The position numbers were made by a program, and so were the translations under genes. A stretch of 64,000 bases of DNA from Iris pallida (lineage: Eukaryota; Streptophyta; Magnoliopsida; Asparagales; Iridaceae): contig JANAVB010005597.1 of the NCBI GenBank assembly GCA_029216955.1, positions 45,013,060 through 45,077,059 of the forward strand, read 5' to 3'. Of this stretch, positions 1 through 11,748 are shown one piece after another; the stretch's first letter is position 1; the number at the start of each line of letters is the position of its first letter. The notes below the pieces were generated by a model. The model saw nothing but the letters and a program-made list of their open reading frames with translations, was not told where the DNA came from and did no database searches.

Positions 1-625
1 TAGATTTTAATTGAATAAGCAAATTTACAAGTATTCATTTTGCAAGGGGTAGAGTTACTTAATTAAAGAAAGCCTAATGTTCAATATTTGTGAGGGGTTG
101 ATGGAAATTTAAGTGTTCATTTTAAAAGAATTTGAGGGCTCACTTGTGAGGGGTTGAGGTACTAATGGGAGCCCCTAAGCTCTTTAGGAAGCTGTGTACT
201 CATTTGCTAGGGATCAAACTACTGAAGTACTGTAATGTTTGTTAGACAAGATGACAGCTCAACTACCTATAGTCGATCATTTAAGACTATAATCGAGAGT
301 GGAAAGGTTGCATATTAATGTTCTGATTTTTGATAATTCACCTTTTTATTGGATTTTTAAAGTGGCTTCTTTATACCAAAGTCTAGAGAAGACTCAAGAT
401 GTGGACTCTTATTAATGAAAACGATATATTCTTGCTACAAAAAATATGGCGTGGTGGGCATCGATCGACAAGTCATCTCAATTTCATTTGAGAGTTTGTT
501 TCACGTGTCTTCACGTGTCTGGGTCCTTTTTCCTTTGTTCGGAACTTTTTTTCTTTGTTTGGGACTTTTCTCTTTTCCCCGTGTACTCGGTTAATTCTTG
601 TTTCGTTAATTACCGTTGTATATAG
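1..625. other. AT-rich sequence, no gene seen
   Basis: No convincing coding sequence. Short open frames at 473-830 straddle the edge of the neighbouring LTR and have no recognisable protein. The stretch just before 626 has T-rich blocks and repeats of 'cacgtgtct'. It is the left flank of the copia insertion; the last five bases (tatag, 621-625) are the left half of its probable target duplication. Confidence 0.6.
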
Positions 626-1432
626 TGTTGGAAAAGAAGCGCGAAATTTTTTTCCCAAACCGGAGAGTACCTGCGAGAGGACCGAACAATACAAACGCAC
701 GAATCCAAAAACAATCACACAAAACAATCCACGCAGACACAGAGAATTTTTGACGTGGAAAACCCTTGCGGAAAAAAAAACCACGGGACGATCGGAGTCC
801 AACCCTGAGAAGCCTCCACTAATGGAATAGAAGAATTACACCCTCTACAAACTCCTCCCGTTCCAAATCGGATCCCTACAACACTCAGAAATAAGAACAA
901 TGATTACAAGGCTACGAAGAGCAAGAACGACGAGTAGAGATTACCCGAACACGATCTCCTTCGAATAGCGACCTTCAATCCTCCGTCTTCTTCTCCGAAG
1001 TTGTAATGGCACTCTTGCCTCCTTCCTCTCTCCAAGTTGTGTTACTTTGCGATATGAATTAGGGTTGAAAAATCCCAACTTAACTCCCTAATCCCGCAGC
1101 CAACCTGGACCGTTGGATTAGATCCAATGGTGAAAAATCACCCGAAAACCCGCTTCAGCCCCGACGACACAGAGTTCGGCCAGAACTCTGTGTCGGGCAA
1201 ACAGCACTGGACGGCCAACTTCTGGAAGAGCCAGACCGAGTTCGGCCAGAACTCGGCCTGGGACCGAGTTCGGCCCGAACTCGGCAGGCCCAGGCCAGAA
1301 TCTCCCTTAGGAGCAGCAGCAGCAGTAGCAACTCCGCGTCGCCTACTTCCCGAGCTTCTTCGACATACGAACGGCGCTCGTCGCACTCCGGGGTCTTCTC
1401 CACATAGGTTGGGAACCCCATCCACTCCAACA
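626..1432 (-). repeat. 3' LTR of the Tork-type copia element
   Basis: Direct repeat of 5541-6346, starting TGTTGG and ending CCAACA on the plus strand. It contains the palindrome-like blocks CAGAGTTCGGCCAGAACTCTG (two halves around 1160-1190) and GAGTTCGGCCCGAACTC (about 1266-1284), and an inverted pair around ccgttggat/atccaatgg (about 1108-1130). It also holds an AGC trinucleotide run near 1312. Confidence 0.93.
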
Positions 1433-1445
1433 AATCTTTCCCTTC
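1433..1445 (-). other. Polypurine tract of the Tork-type element
   Basis: On the minus strand this reads GAAGGGAAAGATT and directly abuts the 3' LTR. That is where plus-strand DNA synthesis is primed in LTR retrotransposons. Confidence 0.7.
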
Positions 1446-1449
1446 ACAA

Positions 1450-4400
1450 CTATGGGGAGGATGTCGTCATCCCGACGATCTGCCTGCAGTACTCAAACTT
1501 CCCTCTTGGTAGAATCTTCGTGAACATATCAGCTCCGTTGTCATCTGTATGAACCTTCTCAAGCTCCGCGTCCTTCTTCTCAACCACATCCCGTATCCAA
1601 TGATACCGGGTCTCGATGTGCTTGGACCGGCTATGAAAAGTCTGATTCTTCACAAGATGGATAGCGCTCTGACTGTCGCAAAGCAAAGTATACTGCTCTT
1701 GCTTCAGTCCCATTTCCTGCAGCAGCTTCTTCATCCACAACAGCTCCTTGCAAGCCTCCGTCGCCGCAATGTACTCTGCCTCTGTCGTCGACAAAGCAAC
1801 ACACTTCTGCAACCGTGACTGCCACGACACTGCTCCTCCCGCAAACATCATCACGTAGCCCGAAGTCGATCGTCTCGTGTCTACATCTCCAGCCATATCA
1901 GCGTCGGTATACCCAACCAGCTTCGGCTCGTCACCACCCAAAAAAAGTCTCCAATCAGCAGTGCCCTGAAGATATCGTAGAATCCACTTGACCGCACTCC
2001 AATGTACCCTTCCAGGATTTGAAAGATACATGCTAACCGTACCAACTGCATGAGCAATATCTGGCCTCGTACACACCATGGCATACATCAGACTTCCCAC
2101 AGCTGAGGCATATGGAACCCGCTCCATATCTTCTTTTTCGTCCTCGGTAGATGGACACTGCTCCTCAGTGAGCTTAAAGTGAGCCGCAAGAGGGGAACTC
2201 ACTTTCTTCGACCCGTCCATCCCGAAACGCTGAAGTATCCGGTGAATGTACTTCGTTTGGGACAAGTGTAGCAGCTTGGACTCTCTCTCTCGGCTGATCT
2301 CCATCCCAAAAATAGTCTTCGGTGCGCCCAAATCCTTCATAGAGAAGGCCGCGCCCAGTTGGCGCTTCAGCTCCGCTATCCTTGTGGCATTCCGACCCAC
2401 TAATAGCATATCATCAACATAGAGCAACAAAATGATGAAATCATCATCGGCAAAATATCTCACAAATGCACAATGGTCCGACGTCGTCCGTGTATAACCA
2501 TGCTCCCCCATAAACGACTCGAATTTCCTGTACCACTGCCTCGGAGCCTGCTTCAGACCATACAAGCTCTTCCTCAACCGACAGACCAAATGTGACTTGC
2601 CCTTCTCACTGAATCCCTCTGGCTGCTCCATGTACAACTCCTCCTCAAGATCACCGTGGAGGAATGCCGTCTTCACATCCATCTGCTCGACCTCCAAGTC
2701 GAAACTGGCTGCTAATGCTAGCACCACCCGAATAGACGAATGCTTGACAATAGGCGAAAAGATCTCATCATAATCCACGCCTTTCCGCTGACCGTAGCCT
2801 TTGACTACCAGCCTCGCTTTGTATCGAGGGCGAGTAGCATCTTCCGTCTGCTTCACTCTGAACACCCATCGATTCTTCAAAACCTTCTTGCCCTTTGGCA
2901 ATCGTACCAGATCATAAGTGGAATTGGTGTGCAAGGAACTCATCTCCTCCTGCATAGCCTCCATCCACTCCTGCCTGTGTTCGTCTTCCATAGCCTCTTC
3001 AAAACTTTCGGGCTCTCCCCCGTCAGTCAATAGCACATACTCATCTGGTGAGTATCTCGTAGATGGTCGACGATCCCTGTCACTCCTCCTCAAAGGAACC
3101 ACTGGTGCTGGCTGTATACCAACAGCCTCCTCCCCTTCAGGAACTGTCTCCCCGGCATGCTCATCCTCCTGAGGGACACCCTGACCACCATCAGCAGGCT
3201 GATGATCAAGGTTGGGAGCAACTCCATGTACTGGCTCCCCCATAATTGGATCCTCTGCGATGTCCTCTGGAAACTGCTCGAAGCGAAATGACTCTAACTC
3301 AGGCAATTCCTCAGCCTCAGAGGGCGTCTCGGAATCCTGAGTGTTGGTCATGGTCTGATCCTCGACGAACACCACGTCCCTGCTTCTGTAGAGCTTTCCT
3401 TCCACTGGGTCGTAGTGTCTATAGCCAAACTCATCCCGACCGTAGCCGACAAAGACGCATCGCCTCGTCTTCAGCTCAAGTTTGGTCCTCTCGTCCTTCG
3501 GTACATGCACGAAGGCTTTACAACCAAACGTCCGCAGGTGATTGTATGACGGCTCTTTGCCGTACCATACTTTGTCAGGCACATCACCCTGCAACGGAGC
3601 ACTAGGAGACAAATTAATAATATAAGCAGCTGTGAGAAGAGCCTCACCCCAATAACTGCCCGGCAAGTTTGCTTCTGACAGCAAACACCGCACCCTCTCC
3701 ATCAGTGTCCTGTTCATGCGCTCCGCTACACCATTGAGCTGAGGTGTCTTTGGCGGAGTCTTCTGGTGTCGTATCCCTTGCTCTCTGCAATACGCATCAA
3801 AGGGACCGATGTATTCGCCGCCATTGTCGGACCGAACACACAACAACTTCTTGCCCGTCTCCCTTTCAACAAAGGCCTGAAACTCCTTGAAAGTAGGCAG
3901 CACCTGATCCTTGGTCTTTAAGGCATAGACCCAAACCTTCTTGGAACAGTCATCAATAAAGGTTACAAAGTAAGAAGCACCACCAAGAGATTTTACCTTC
4001 ATAGGATCGCAGACATCCGAGTGAATCAACTCGAGCAACGCCGACTTCCTCGAACTTGGGTGACTTTGGAAAGACACCCTATTTTGCTTTCCAGCTAAAC
4101 AGTGCGTGCACTTCTCCAACTTTGTAGGCTTGAGCCCCGGAATCACCTTCCTATTCACCAAGTAGCTCATCCCCTTCTCGCTGATATGGCCGAGCCGTTT
4201 GTGCCACAACTCGGTAGACGCATCACTGACTGCGTTCACCTCCTGTGCGCTCCCTTCCATATAGTAGAGACCGGACTTCTTGCTTCCTCTGGCAATCACC
4301 AACGAACCTCTGGAAAGCTTCCACTGACTGTTCCCGAAGAGACTGAAGAATCCCTCGTCATCCAACCTTCCAACCGACACCAGGTTGAAACGGATATCAG

Positions 4401-5468
4401 GGACATGACGAACATCCTTGAGAACAAGAACCGCACCCGTCTTCGTTCTCAAATGCACATCTCCAACGGCAACCGCCTTCGACACATCTCCGTTGTCCAT
4501 CTTCAACACTCCACAGTCGCCTGTAGTGTAAGTGGCAAACAGTGCCCTGTTGTGAGATACATGTGCTGAAGCCCCTGAGTCCACCAGCCAAGAATTGTCA
4601 TCGCAGGCGAGGTTAGTAATGACCTCATCACCTACGATGATCACATCGTCTCCATGCATCGAGGCCGTCGCTGTAGTGTTCTCTTCTTGCTTCCCCTTGT
4701 CGCCCTTCTTCTCTCTCTTCCAAGCGAAACAATTCCGCTTGATATGGCCCTTCTTACCACAATGGTAACACTCTGAGTCCTCGTACCGACCTTTGGACTT
4801 CCCCCTGCTTTTGTCTCTGCCACCACCTGGACCCCTGCTTTTGCCCCTTCCGTGGCTCTCTGAAACAAGTGCCTCTGAGTGGTGGGATGTGGATGAAGTG
4901 CCCTGAGATCGTCTCCGCATCTCTTCATTCAGCACCCCGCTCTTGGCAAACTCCAGACTGACCACGCCCTCTGGAGCAGAAGCGATCATAGATACTCGTA
5001 CGGTCTCCCACGAGTCTGGCAAAGTATACAGCAGTCACAGTCCCTGAACTTCGTCGTCGAACTTGACTCCCATAGAAGACAGCTGGCCAACCACGCCCTG
5101 GAACTCACTCAAGTGATCCGAAATAGACGCCCATCCTTATACCGCAGACCCATCATCGTTCGGATCAGGAACAACTTGTTTACCCCGGTCTTCTTCGCAT
5201 ACAAGGATTCCAGCTTATCCCACAACGTCTTCGCGTGCTCAATATTGGCAACGTGGTTGTACACGTTCTCATCAACAAACTGCTGTATATACCCACACAC
5301 CTGTATATGCTCGAATGTCCAGTCCTCCTCGGATTTATCACTGGACTTCTCGGATGCAAACACGGGTAGATGCAGCTTCTTAACAAACAGCAAATCCTTC
5401 ATCTTTCTCCGCCAATAATGATAGTTTGAGCCATTAAGATTCACCATGCGCACCGGCTTCGCGTCCAT
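1450..5468 (-). pseudogene. Tork-type copia gag-pol polyprotein, gag broken
   Basis: The N-terminal gag (5109-5468, starts MDAKPVRMVNLNG) is followed by a one-base deletion near 5128, after the RYKDG motif, that shifts the frame. A TGA at 5035-5037 replaces the Trp expected just before LPDSWE. The remaining 1190 codons (1450-5022) are open: zinc knuckle C85-C88-H93-C98, aspartic protease WLVDSGAS (D148), integrase with an HHCC region and the HSDVC, RSDNGGEY and GVAERMNRT motifs, reverse transcriptase with YVDD (about 2405-2433), and RNase H with STTEAEY near the C-terminus. Order PR-IN-RT-RH is diagnostic of copia. Pol may still be enzymatically plausible, but without intact gag it is not self-sufficient. 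All domains lie on one strand between the LTRs. Confidence 0.93.
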
Positions 5469-5521
5469 CTCTCCTCTCTGGTTTCTCTGTCAACTACTGA
5501 CACTCCTTCTGAATTCCAGAA

Positions 5522-5537
5522 CCTGGCTCTGATACCA
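5522..5537 (-). other. Primer binding site, initiator Met-tRNA
   Basis: The minus strand reads TGGTATCAGAGCCAGG, complementary to the 3' end of plant initiator Met-tRNA, three bases inside the 5' LTR (which starts at 5541 on the plus strand). It fixes the element's orientation. Confidence 0.9.
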
Positions 5538-5540
5538 CTC

Positions 5541-6346
5541 TGTTGGGAAAGAAGCGCGGAAACCTTTCCCCAAACCGGAGAGTACCTGCGAGAGGACCGA
5601 GCAATACAAATGCACGAACCCAAAAACAACCACACAAAACAATCCACGCAGACACAGAAAATTTTTGACGTGGAAAATCCTTGCGGAAAAAAAACCACGG
5701 GACGATCGGAGTCCAACCCTGAGAAGCCTCCGCTAATGGAATAGAAGAATTACACCCTCTACAAACTCCTCCCGATCCAAATCGGATCCCCACAACACTC
5801 AGAAATAAGAACAATGATTACAAGGCTACGAAGAGCAAGAACGACGAGTAGAGATTACCCGAACACGATCTCCTTCGAATAGCGACCTTCAATCCTCCGT
5901 CTTCTTCTCCGAAGTTGTAATGGCACTCTTGCCTCCTTCCTCTCTCCAAGTTGTGTTACTTTGCGATATGAATTAGGGTTGGAAAATCCCAACTTAACTC
6001 CCTAATCCCGCAGCCAACCTGGACCGTTGGATTAGATCCAGTGGTGAAAAATCACCCGAAAATCCGCTTCAGCCCCGACGACACAGAGTTCGGCCAGAAC
6101 TCTGTGTCGGACAAACAGCACTGGACGGCCAACTTCTGGAAGAGCCAGACCGAGTTCGGCCAGAACTCGGCCTGGGACCGAGTTCGGCCCGAACTCGGCA
6201 GGCCCAGGCCAGAATCTCCCTTAGGAGCAGCAGCAGCAGTAGCAACTCCGCGTCGCCTACTTCCCGAGCTTCTTCGACATACGAACGGCGCTCGTCGCAC
6301 TCCGGGATCTTCTCTACATAGGTTGGGAACTCCACCCACTCCAACA
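5541..6346 (-). repeat. 5' LTR of the Tork-type copia element
   Basis: Near-identical to 626-1432. Begins TGTTGG at 5541 and ends CCAACA at 6346. Contains the same GAGTTCGGCCCGAACTC palindrome (about 6180-6198) and the CAGAGTTCGGCC/AGAACTCTG pair. No clear TATA box was located. Confidence 0.93.
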
Positions 6347-6535
6347 TATATATAGATTGTATATAGATTATAAACTAACGATCTATGTACGAAAAGTACA
6401 CAAACAAAACTTGTTTAGCTTCGAGGTAATAGGATTTTCTCCTGCATGCGATCTGTGTTGAGACACGGTCGTTTGAAAAAATTTACCAGCTAGCGAAAAC
6501 TCGTTGTTCTCTATCCCGAACCGAAAATCCTTACT

Positions 6536-6537
<2 letters not shown>

Positions 6538-6616
<79 letters not shown>
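6538..6616. repeat. (TA)n microsatellite
   Basis: Uninterrupted TA dinucleotides for about 79 bp. Likely length-polymorphic and prone to assembly error. Confidence 0.95.
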
Positions 6617-6618
<2 letters not shown>

Positions 6619-7346
6619 ACGAGAATATCCGCCTGCCTATAAGCAGAAGACCGGACGATCCAACTATAATTATATATGCCAACAATCATTAATAATACAT
6701 TTTTTCAATCACATATATAGGCCATATGAGAAATAATCATGGTAGGGTCTATGAATAATCGCTCTTTAATTCAAAGAATTTTGTATTCTATGAACTGTAA
6801 GAGGAATTTTAGACTCCAAAGTACACCTCGCCATATCGTATTTTTCCACCGTCAGGTTCTAATAGTTCCACAAGTTGTATATGAAATAATCGTAACTGCA
6901 TCCCAAAAATTTTCAACCAATACATTCATTGATTTTTCGTAATATGCCGATCGAGTTTCACTTGCGGTACGTCCATAACTTGATTTTATGTATGCAAAAG
7001 TAGCTATCATTGAAAACGTGACGGTCCGTCTTGCAATTGGAACGTCCAATGAAAAATAAATTCATAGTATTTGGTAATATAGCACGTGGATGTGAAAGAA
7101 ATTAAAGGTAGCTCTAATCTATGCTACTACTATATAATTGAAAAGTTCACTTCTTCACGGTAAAAATTTTGTTTTCATTATATTTTTTGCATATATTTAT
7201 CTGTTAATATAATATTCGAAGGAATGACAACGTTCTTGAATAGTATTTTTAATAATATATAGAGTGACTTCAGATGTTTATGGAGATAGTAGATAAAGTT
7301 GCTACTTATAATGCATATGGTGATTGTATATGTACATATTTTCGTT

Positions 7347-7349
<3 letters not shown>

Positions 7350-7408
<59 letters not shown>
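7350..7408. repeat. (TA)n microsatellite
   Basis: Uninterrupted TA dinucleotides for about 59 bp, ending directly at the left boundary of the SINE-like unit. Confidence 0.95.
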
Positions 7409-7411
<3 letters not shown>

Positions 7412-7416
7412 CAAAA

Positions 7417-7551
7417 GCAAATGATCTTTGGCCTAGTGGTTAAGAGAGATGCATATGGTCCAAGTGGTCGGAGTTCGAGTTCCAGTACGTGTAATTATAA
7501 AAGAACTCTCAAAGTGGTTTTAGTGCCATATGTTACCATGTGATTGAAGAG
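7417..7551 (+). mobile_element. Candidate tRNA-derived SINE
   Basis: Box A-like TGGCCTAGTGG at 7429-7439 fits the RNA polymerase III consensus. A box B-like AGTTCGAGTTCC follows at 7472-7483, about 33 bp later, as in tRNA-headed SINEs. The unit lies between two perfect copies of TGAACAAAA (7408-7416 and 7552-7560), a plausible target duplication; a third copy sits at 7578-7586. The 3' end lacks a long A tail, so a tRNA pseudogene or a truncated SINE is also possible. Confidence 0.4.
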
Positions 7552-8799
7552 TGAACAAAAATTATAATTTTTGGGGTTGAACAAAAATGAAATCTATATA
7601 TATATATATATATATATACGTGCAACTTAAGTTTAACGTGACTTTGGCCTACGTAGAATGACTGGTCTTTTATTACACATTACACATTAGAATTAGAAAG
7701 CGACTATTCGACCAGTGAAGAATGGGGAGAACATGGCAAGTGAAGAGAAGACAAATTGACCATGCTGAGTTCTTCGTGGGCATCATAATCAAAGTTCGCC
7801 CTCATCCAGAAGTGTCTCCAAAGTCTAGGTGTCGACAAGAATATATATGTTAACATTCATTGCTCGGGGTTATTTTCCTTTTAATATACCAACAACAAAA
7901 AATTGCGATGAAGTGTTCCAATTTATAAAGCTGAAAATGTTGCCAACTTCTACTCGAGGCCGACCCCTTGAGAGAGATTTTATTTGAGACGAAACCGTAG
8001 AAATGTAGATGATGTTGATACAAATTCAGTGTTTCGTCAAGAACAAGTGAACAACTAGCCCCTAGGGGGAAGGAACTGAGATACTGCTTGGATCATTACA
8101 CGAACGGGAAAGGCTCGCACGGATTTAGGATAGGTTTTTTTTAATATTTCTATTATGTAAGTCATGGCTAGAGGTGAGCATTATTTGTTTTTGGACCCAA
8201 TATAGAACCGGCCAAAATCGAATAAGAGATTTCGTTCAATTTAAAAAAAAAAAAAATCAATTCAGTTTCAATTTTAAAAATATTAAAAAAAATCGATTTC
8301 GATCAAAAATTGAAAATCCAATAAAAATTAAGCAATTATATGAATATCCACAATTATATATATATTTTATGATTAAAAAAATAATATATTTAGTTGAAAA
8401 CAACAATTCTATTTATGTGTTTTAAAGCTCGAATTTGATAATTTAATAACTAGTCTAACTTTGAGTACAACATAAAATAAAATAAATGTGTGTATAAAAT
8501 CTACAATTTTTAATTAATGTAACTACAATTCTAACTTTGAATCGGACTTATTAAACAATAGAAATAGTCCAACCGAACAAAACGAATAGTTTATTCAATT
8601 TTATTCGGTTTTAGTTTTAGATTTGACTTAATTGTAACTTGATACCCTCAACTATTCCAGTTTTTCAACTTAATACCTCAACTTTTTTTTTTTATAACTT
8701 AATACCAAAAAAAAAGGACAAAAATATCCATATTCCAAATTTAAAACTACACACCACATTCCTTCCTCCCCTTAAAACTATACACACCATAAACATAGA

Positions 8800-8892
8800 G
8801 GCGGAGCCGGCAGCGGGGATGAAGAATCCTAACCCGAAGCGGCCTTTGGAGGAGATCAAGGTTTGGTTGCCCGCGAGAGGTTGGGTCGGCAT
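8800..8892 (-). pseudogene. Captured fragment of a G-type lectin receptor kinase gene
   Basis: On the minus strand the frame reads MPTQPLAGNQTLISSKG, then FGLGFF. This matches the start of the mature B-lectin domain of plant G-type lectin (S-domain) receptor-like kinases, where a 'T.P.QPL.GNQTL.S..G.F.LGFF' pattern is standard. Reading upstream gives codons for T-V before the Met, so the Met is not a real start. Only about 30 residues remain, with no lectin core, transmembrane or kinase part. It lies inside a Mutator-like element without a transposase, so transduplication is the simplest explanation. Family identification is from memory of the motif. Confidence 0.6.
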
Positions 8893-8939
8893 GACTGTAT
8901 ATCTGACAGTGGTGGGAGAGAGAGAGAGAGAAGAGAGTC

Positions 8940-9113
8940 ATGAGCATTAACAGAAGCTCAAAAACCGTACAGCTGCTGCGGATTTGTATCATGCATTCTT
9001 ACAAGAAGAAGAAGATGGTGATGATGAGAATGGAAGCTCTTACCATCGTCATATGAATGAATGGATATCAAACAGACGTGCAATTAGTTGTAAACCATGT
9101 GAAAATGCTGCTG
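8940..9113 (+). other. Unidentified open stretch inside the Mutator-like element
   Basis: A plus-strand frame reads through ADLYHAFLQEEEDGDDENG and on to the Harbinger insertion point. The acidic run and codon-like composition suggest a second captured exon, but I do not recognise the family. The frame continues into the Harbinger element, so any apparent C-terminus is artefactual. Confidence 0.3.
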
Positions 9114-9544
9114 TTAGGGGCTGTTTGGAAGCCGGGGACTGTACTGCAAGTGGCAGTTCCCGCAGCAACTGAGGCAGTTTCAGCGAGTTCTTGTGTTTGG
9201 ATGACCCCAGCAAGTGCGCAGGAAGTGTCATTTCTTTGACACCTCTCACTTGCTGTCCCTCCATTTTTGTGTGTTTTCACTCCTGGCAGAAAATGGGCGG
9301 AGGTGGAGTGAAAGTGCTGCGGGGTGGAGTGAAAGTGGTCCCCACACACACCCCCCCCACAATAGCAGCAGCCTTTAGACTCCGGCGATCACCGGTACGA
9401 TCGAGTTAGGGAGCGAACGAGATCCGGCCCCCGCCTGACCAGATCCGAGCGGACGACAACGGAGACAGTAGTGGTCGAGTGAGGGATTTACGAGAGAAAG
9501 AGAGAGGAGGCGGTGGAGAGAGGAGGCCACGACAATGAGGAGGG

Positions 9545-9706
9545 AGGAGGAGGCGGTGGGGAGAGAGGAGGAGGCTGCGGTGGGGAGAGTGCTAGGAGGA
9601 GGCGGTGGGGAGAGAGGAGGAGGCTGCGGTGGGGAGAGGGCTAGGTGGAGGCGGTGGGGAGAGAGGAGGAGGCTACGGTGGGGCTAGGTGGAGGCGGTGA
9701 GGAAAT
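9545..9706 (+). repeat. GA-rich minisatellite, ~49 bp period
   Basis: About three to three and a half copies of a unit containing ggcggtggggagagag and ggaggctgcggtgg. Strong purine bias on the plus strand. Confidence 0.7.
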
Positions 9707-9837
9707 TGGAGGTCTATGTTGGTTCTGAAGAAGAAGAATGATGAAGTTGGTGAGACTCTGAGTTGGTTTTGAGGAAATTGGGGGTCTGCATTGGTATGGG
9801 AAAAATTGTGTGGATTGGATTCCCACAATTTGTCATG

Positions 9838-9839
9838 CT

Positions 9840-9889
<50 letters not shown>
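9838..9889. repeat. (AAT)n microsatellite
   Basis: Uninterrupted AAT trinucleotides for about 50 bp inside the Harbinger element. Confidence 0.9.
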
Positions 9890-9890
<1 letters not shown>

Positions 9891-10401
9891 TAATTTATTT
9901 TTTGGTATATTTCTGCTGTGGGGTTACTCTTCCACAAAAAAAAAAAAAAAATGAAAATTTGTTGTTAATTTAATACGTTAATTAATTTATTTAACTATGA
10001 TAATTAAAATTTTGTTCATTGTTGAAGTGTAATATTGATATAAATTTGCTAAATTACTTTTATTTTTAATCTATACAAAAAAAAAGAAGTTGGGGGTAAC
10101 GATACCTAGGTTTACCACATCTCCAAAAAACTTTCACTTTCAACAATCCAAACAACCGAACTATTTTTTTTTCACTTACAACAACCATCCAAACACCAAA
10201 CCAATTTTTCTTTCACTTGTAGCAGACAAAATTTACTCTATCCAAACACATTTTGGAAAGTGCCACTTGCTGCAAGTCAACGGAAACTCAACTTGCTGCA
10301 AGTGCCACTTTCACACTTTCAAAGAGTTACATCTATCCAAACAGGCCCTTAGCATGAATAAAATGGAGGGTGGGTGAGGAGGGGGATCGTGGAGGCAGTT
10401 A

Positions 10402-10418
10402 GGGGGGGGGGGGGGGGA
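10402..10418 (+). repeat. G homopolymer
   Basis: A run of about 17 G bases in the right part of the Mutator-like element. Likely to be unstable and G-quadruplex-prone. Confidence 0.85.
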
Positions 10419-10838
10419 GAGAGAATGGTGAGCTGGTAGAGGAGTTGGGTTGGGAAGGTTGGAAAGGTAGGAAATAATTTTTTTTTTTGGATATTAAATT
10501 AAAAATATTAAATAATTGATGGTATTAAATTATTGAGTAAAAAAGTTTCTAATATCAAGTTGAAAAATTGAAATAGTTGAGGGTATAAAATTGCAATTAA
10601 GCCTTTAGATTTTTAAAATTTTGATTTATTCGGTTTTGAATATTTCGGTTCGATTGAAACCGAATAAAACGATAGCTCACCCCTAGTACAGATTGTCCAA
10701 TCAAATATAATAAATTCTAAAAAAAAATCATCTAGAAATCCAAACAGCCAAGCACAAATTAAATCTTGAATTTATTATATTTAATTGTATTTATAAAAAT
10801 TCATATTTGATACACCCAATTAAGTCGAATATGTCTAC

Positions 10839-11576
<738 letters not shown>

Positions 11577-11584
11577 ATGTCTAC

Positions 11585-11748
11585 TAACGATTGTTGTCTT
11601 GTATCTATTAATAGCCAATTTCACACTTAGGTCTCGTTTGGTTCGCGGAAACGAAAGGAAAGGAAATTGATTCTTTGAACTTGATACCAAAAATCACATG
11701 ACCTAACTCGTATAAGTTCCTTGTCCAGTTGAAATCACATGACCTAAC
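11585..11748. other. Spacer with a MITE-like end and a short tandem motif
   Basis: Contains ggtctcgtttggttcgcgg (about 11631), typical of a truncated MITE end. It also holds two copies of atcacatgacctaact (about 11692 and 11734). The sequence 11695-11748 reappears in inverted orientation at 14472-14520. Confidence 0.5.

Larger units (their letters stand above)
626..6346 (-). mobile_element. Ty1/copia retrotransposon, Tork (Tnt1-like) lineage, defective
   Basis: Complete structure on the minus strand: two ~806 bp LTRs (TGTTGG...CCAACA) at 626-1432 and 5541-6346, a primer site matching initiator-Met tRNA next to the right LTR, a purine tract next to the left LTR, and a gag-pol reading frame between them. 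Flanks are tatag (left) and tatat (right), a 5-bp duplication with one mismatch. By eye the two LTRs differ at about two dozen of ~807 positions, so the insertion is fairly young. Gag has a frameshift and a stop, so it cannot be autonomous. The lineage call rests on the integrase and RT wording, which resembles Tnt1/Tork. Confidence 0.93.
6347..8168. other. AT-rich spacer with microsatellites, no gene
   Basis: Contains (TA)n tracts at 6538-6616, 7350-7408 and about 7596-7618, plus a SINE-like unit (listed separately). Open frames here are short and partly made of the (TA)n tract itself. I see no protein family. Confidence 0.6.
9117..10348. mobile_element. PIF/Harbinger-type (Tourist-like) non-autonomous element
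   Basis: Ends are GGGGCTGTTTGGA on the left and the inverse complement of GGGCCTGTTTGGAT on the right. They are flanked by the 3-bp duplication TTA (9114-9116 and 10349-10351), as expected for PIF/Harbinger. Subterminal motifs 'gcaagtggca' and 'ccacttgctgc' recur near both ends. No transposase is visible. The interior is a purine-rich minisatellite and an (AAT)n tract. It is the innermost layer of the stack. Confidence 0.75.
8625..10603. mobile_element. Mutator-like element (Pack-MULE candidate)
   Basis: Long terminal inverted repeats start GACTTAATTG on the left and GGCTTAATTG on the right and continue with 'ataccctcaactatt' for at least 60 bp. It is flanked by a perfect 9-bp duplication TTTAGATTT (8616-8624 and 10604-10612), the size expected of the Mutator superfamily. 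No transposase is encoded. Internal cargo includes a lectin-receptor-kinase fragment (8800-8892), an unidentified open stretch near 8940-9110, and a nested Harbinger element. It sits inside the hAT element 8169-10685, so it is younger than that element. Confidence 0.8.
8169..10685. mobile_element. hAT-type non-autonomous element, interrupted
   Basis: Ends are TAGAGGTGAGCA (8169) and the inverse complement of TAGGGGTGAGCT (10685). Subterminal 'cggttt', 'gaaccg' and 'accgaat' motifs are typical of plant hAT elements with TAGGGGTG ends. It encodes nothing. Its own length is about 530 bp once the inserted Mutator-like element (8625-10603) is subtracted. Flanks gtcatggc and gtacagat do not form a convincing 8-bp duplication, so the family call rests on the ends and on the related intact copy at 10839-11576. 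Confidence 0.6.

Noticed and set aside
1127..1552. Plus-strand ORF of 141 codons over the LTR edge, and its copy at 6041-6355
   Set aside because: It is antisense to the element and lies in LTR sequence; both LTR copies give it, without coding signature.
6383..6692. Open frames with long Tyr-Ile runs
   Set aside because: They are translations of the (TA)n microsatellite.
7429..7483. Functional tRNA gene
   Set aside because: The acceptor and anticodon stems do not pair and the spacing suits a SINE head rather than a folded tRNA.
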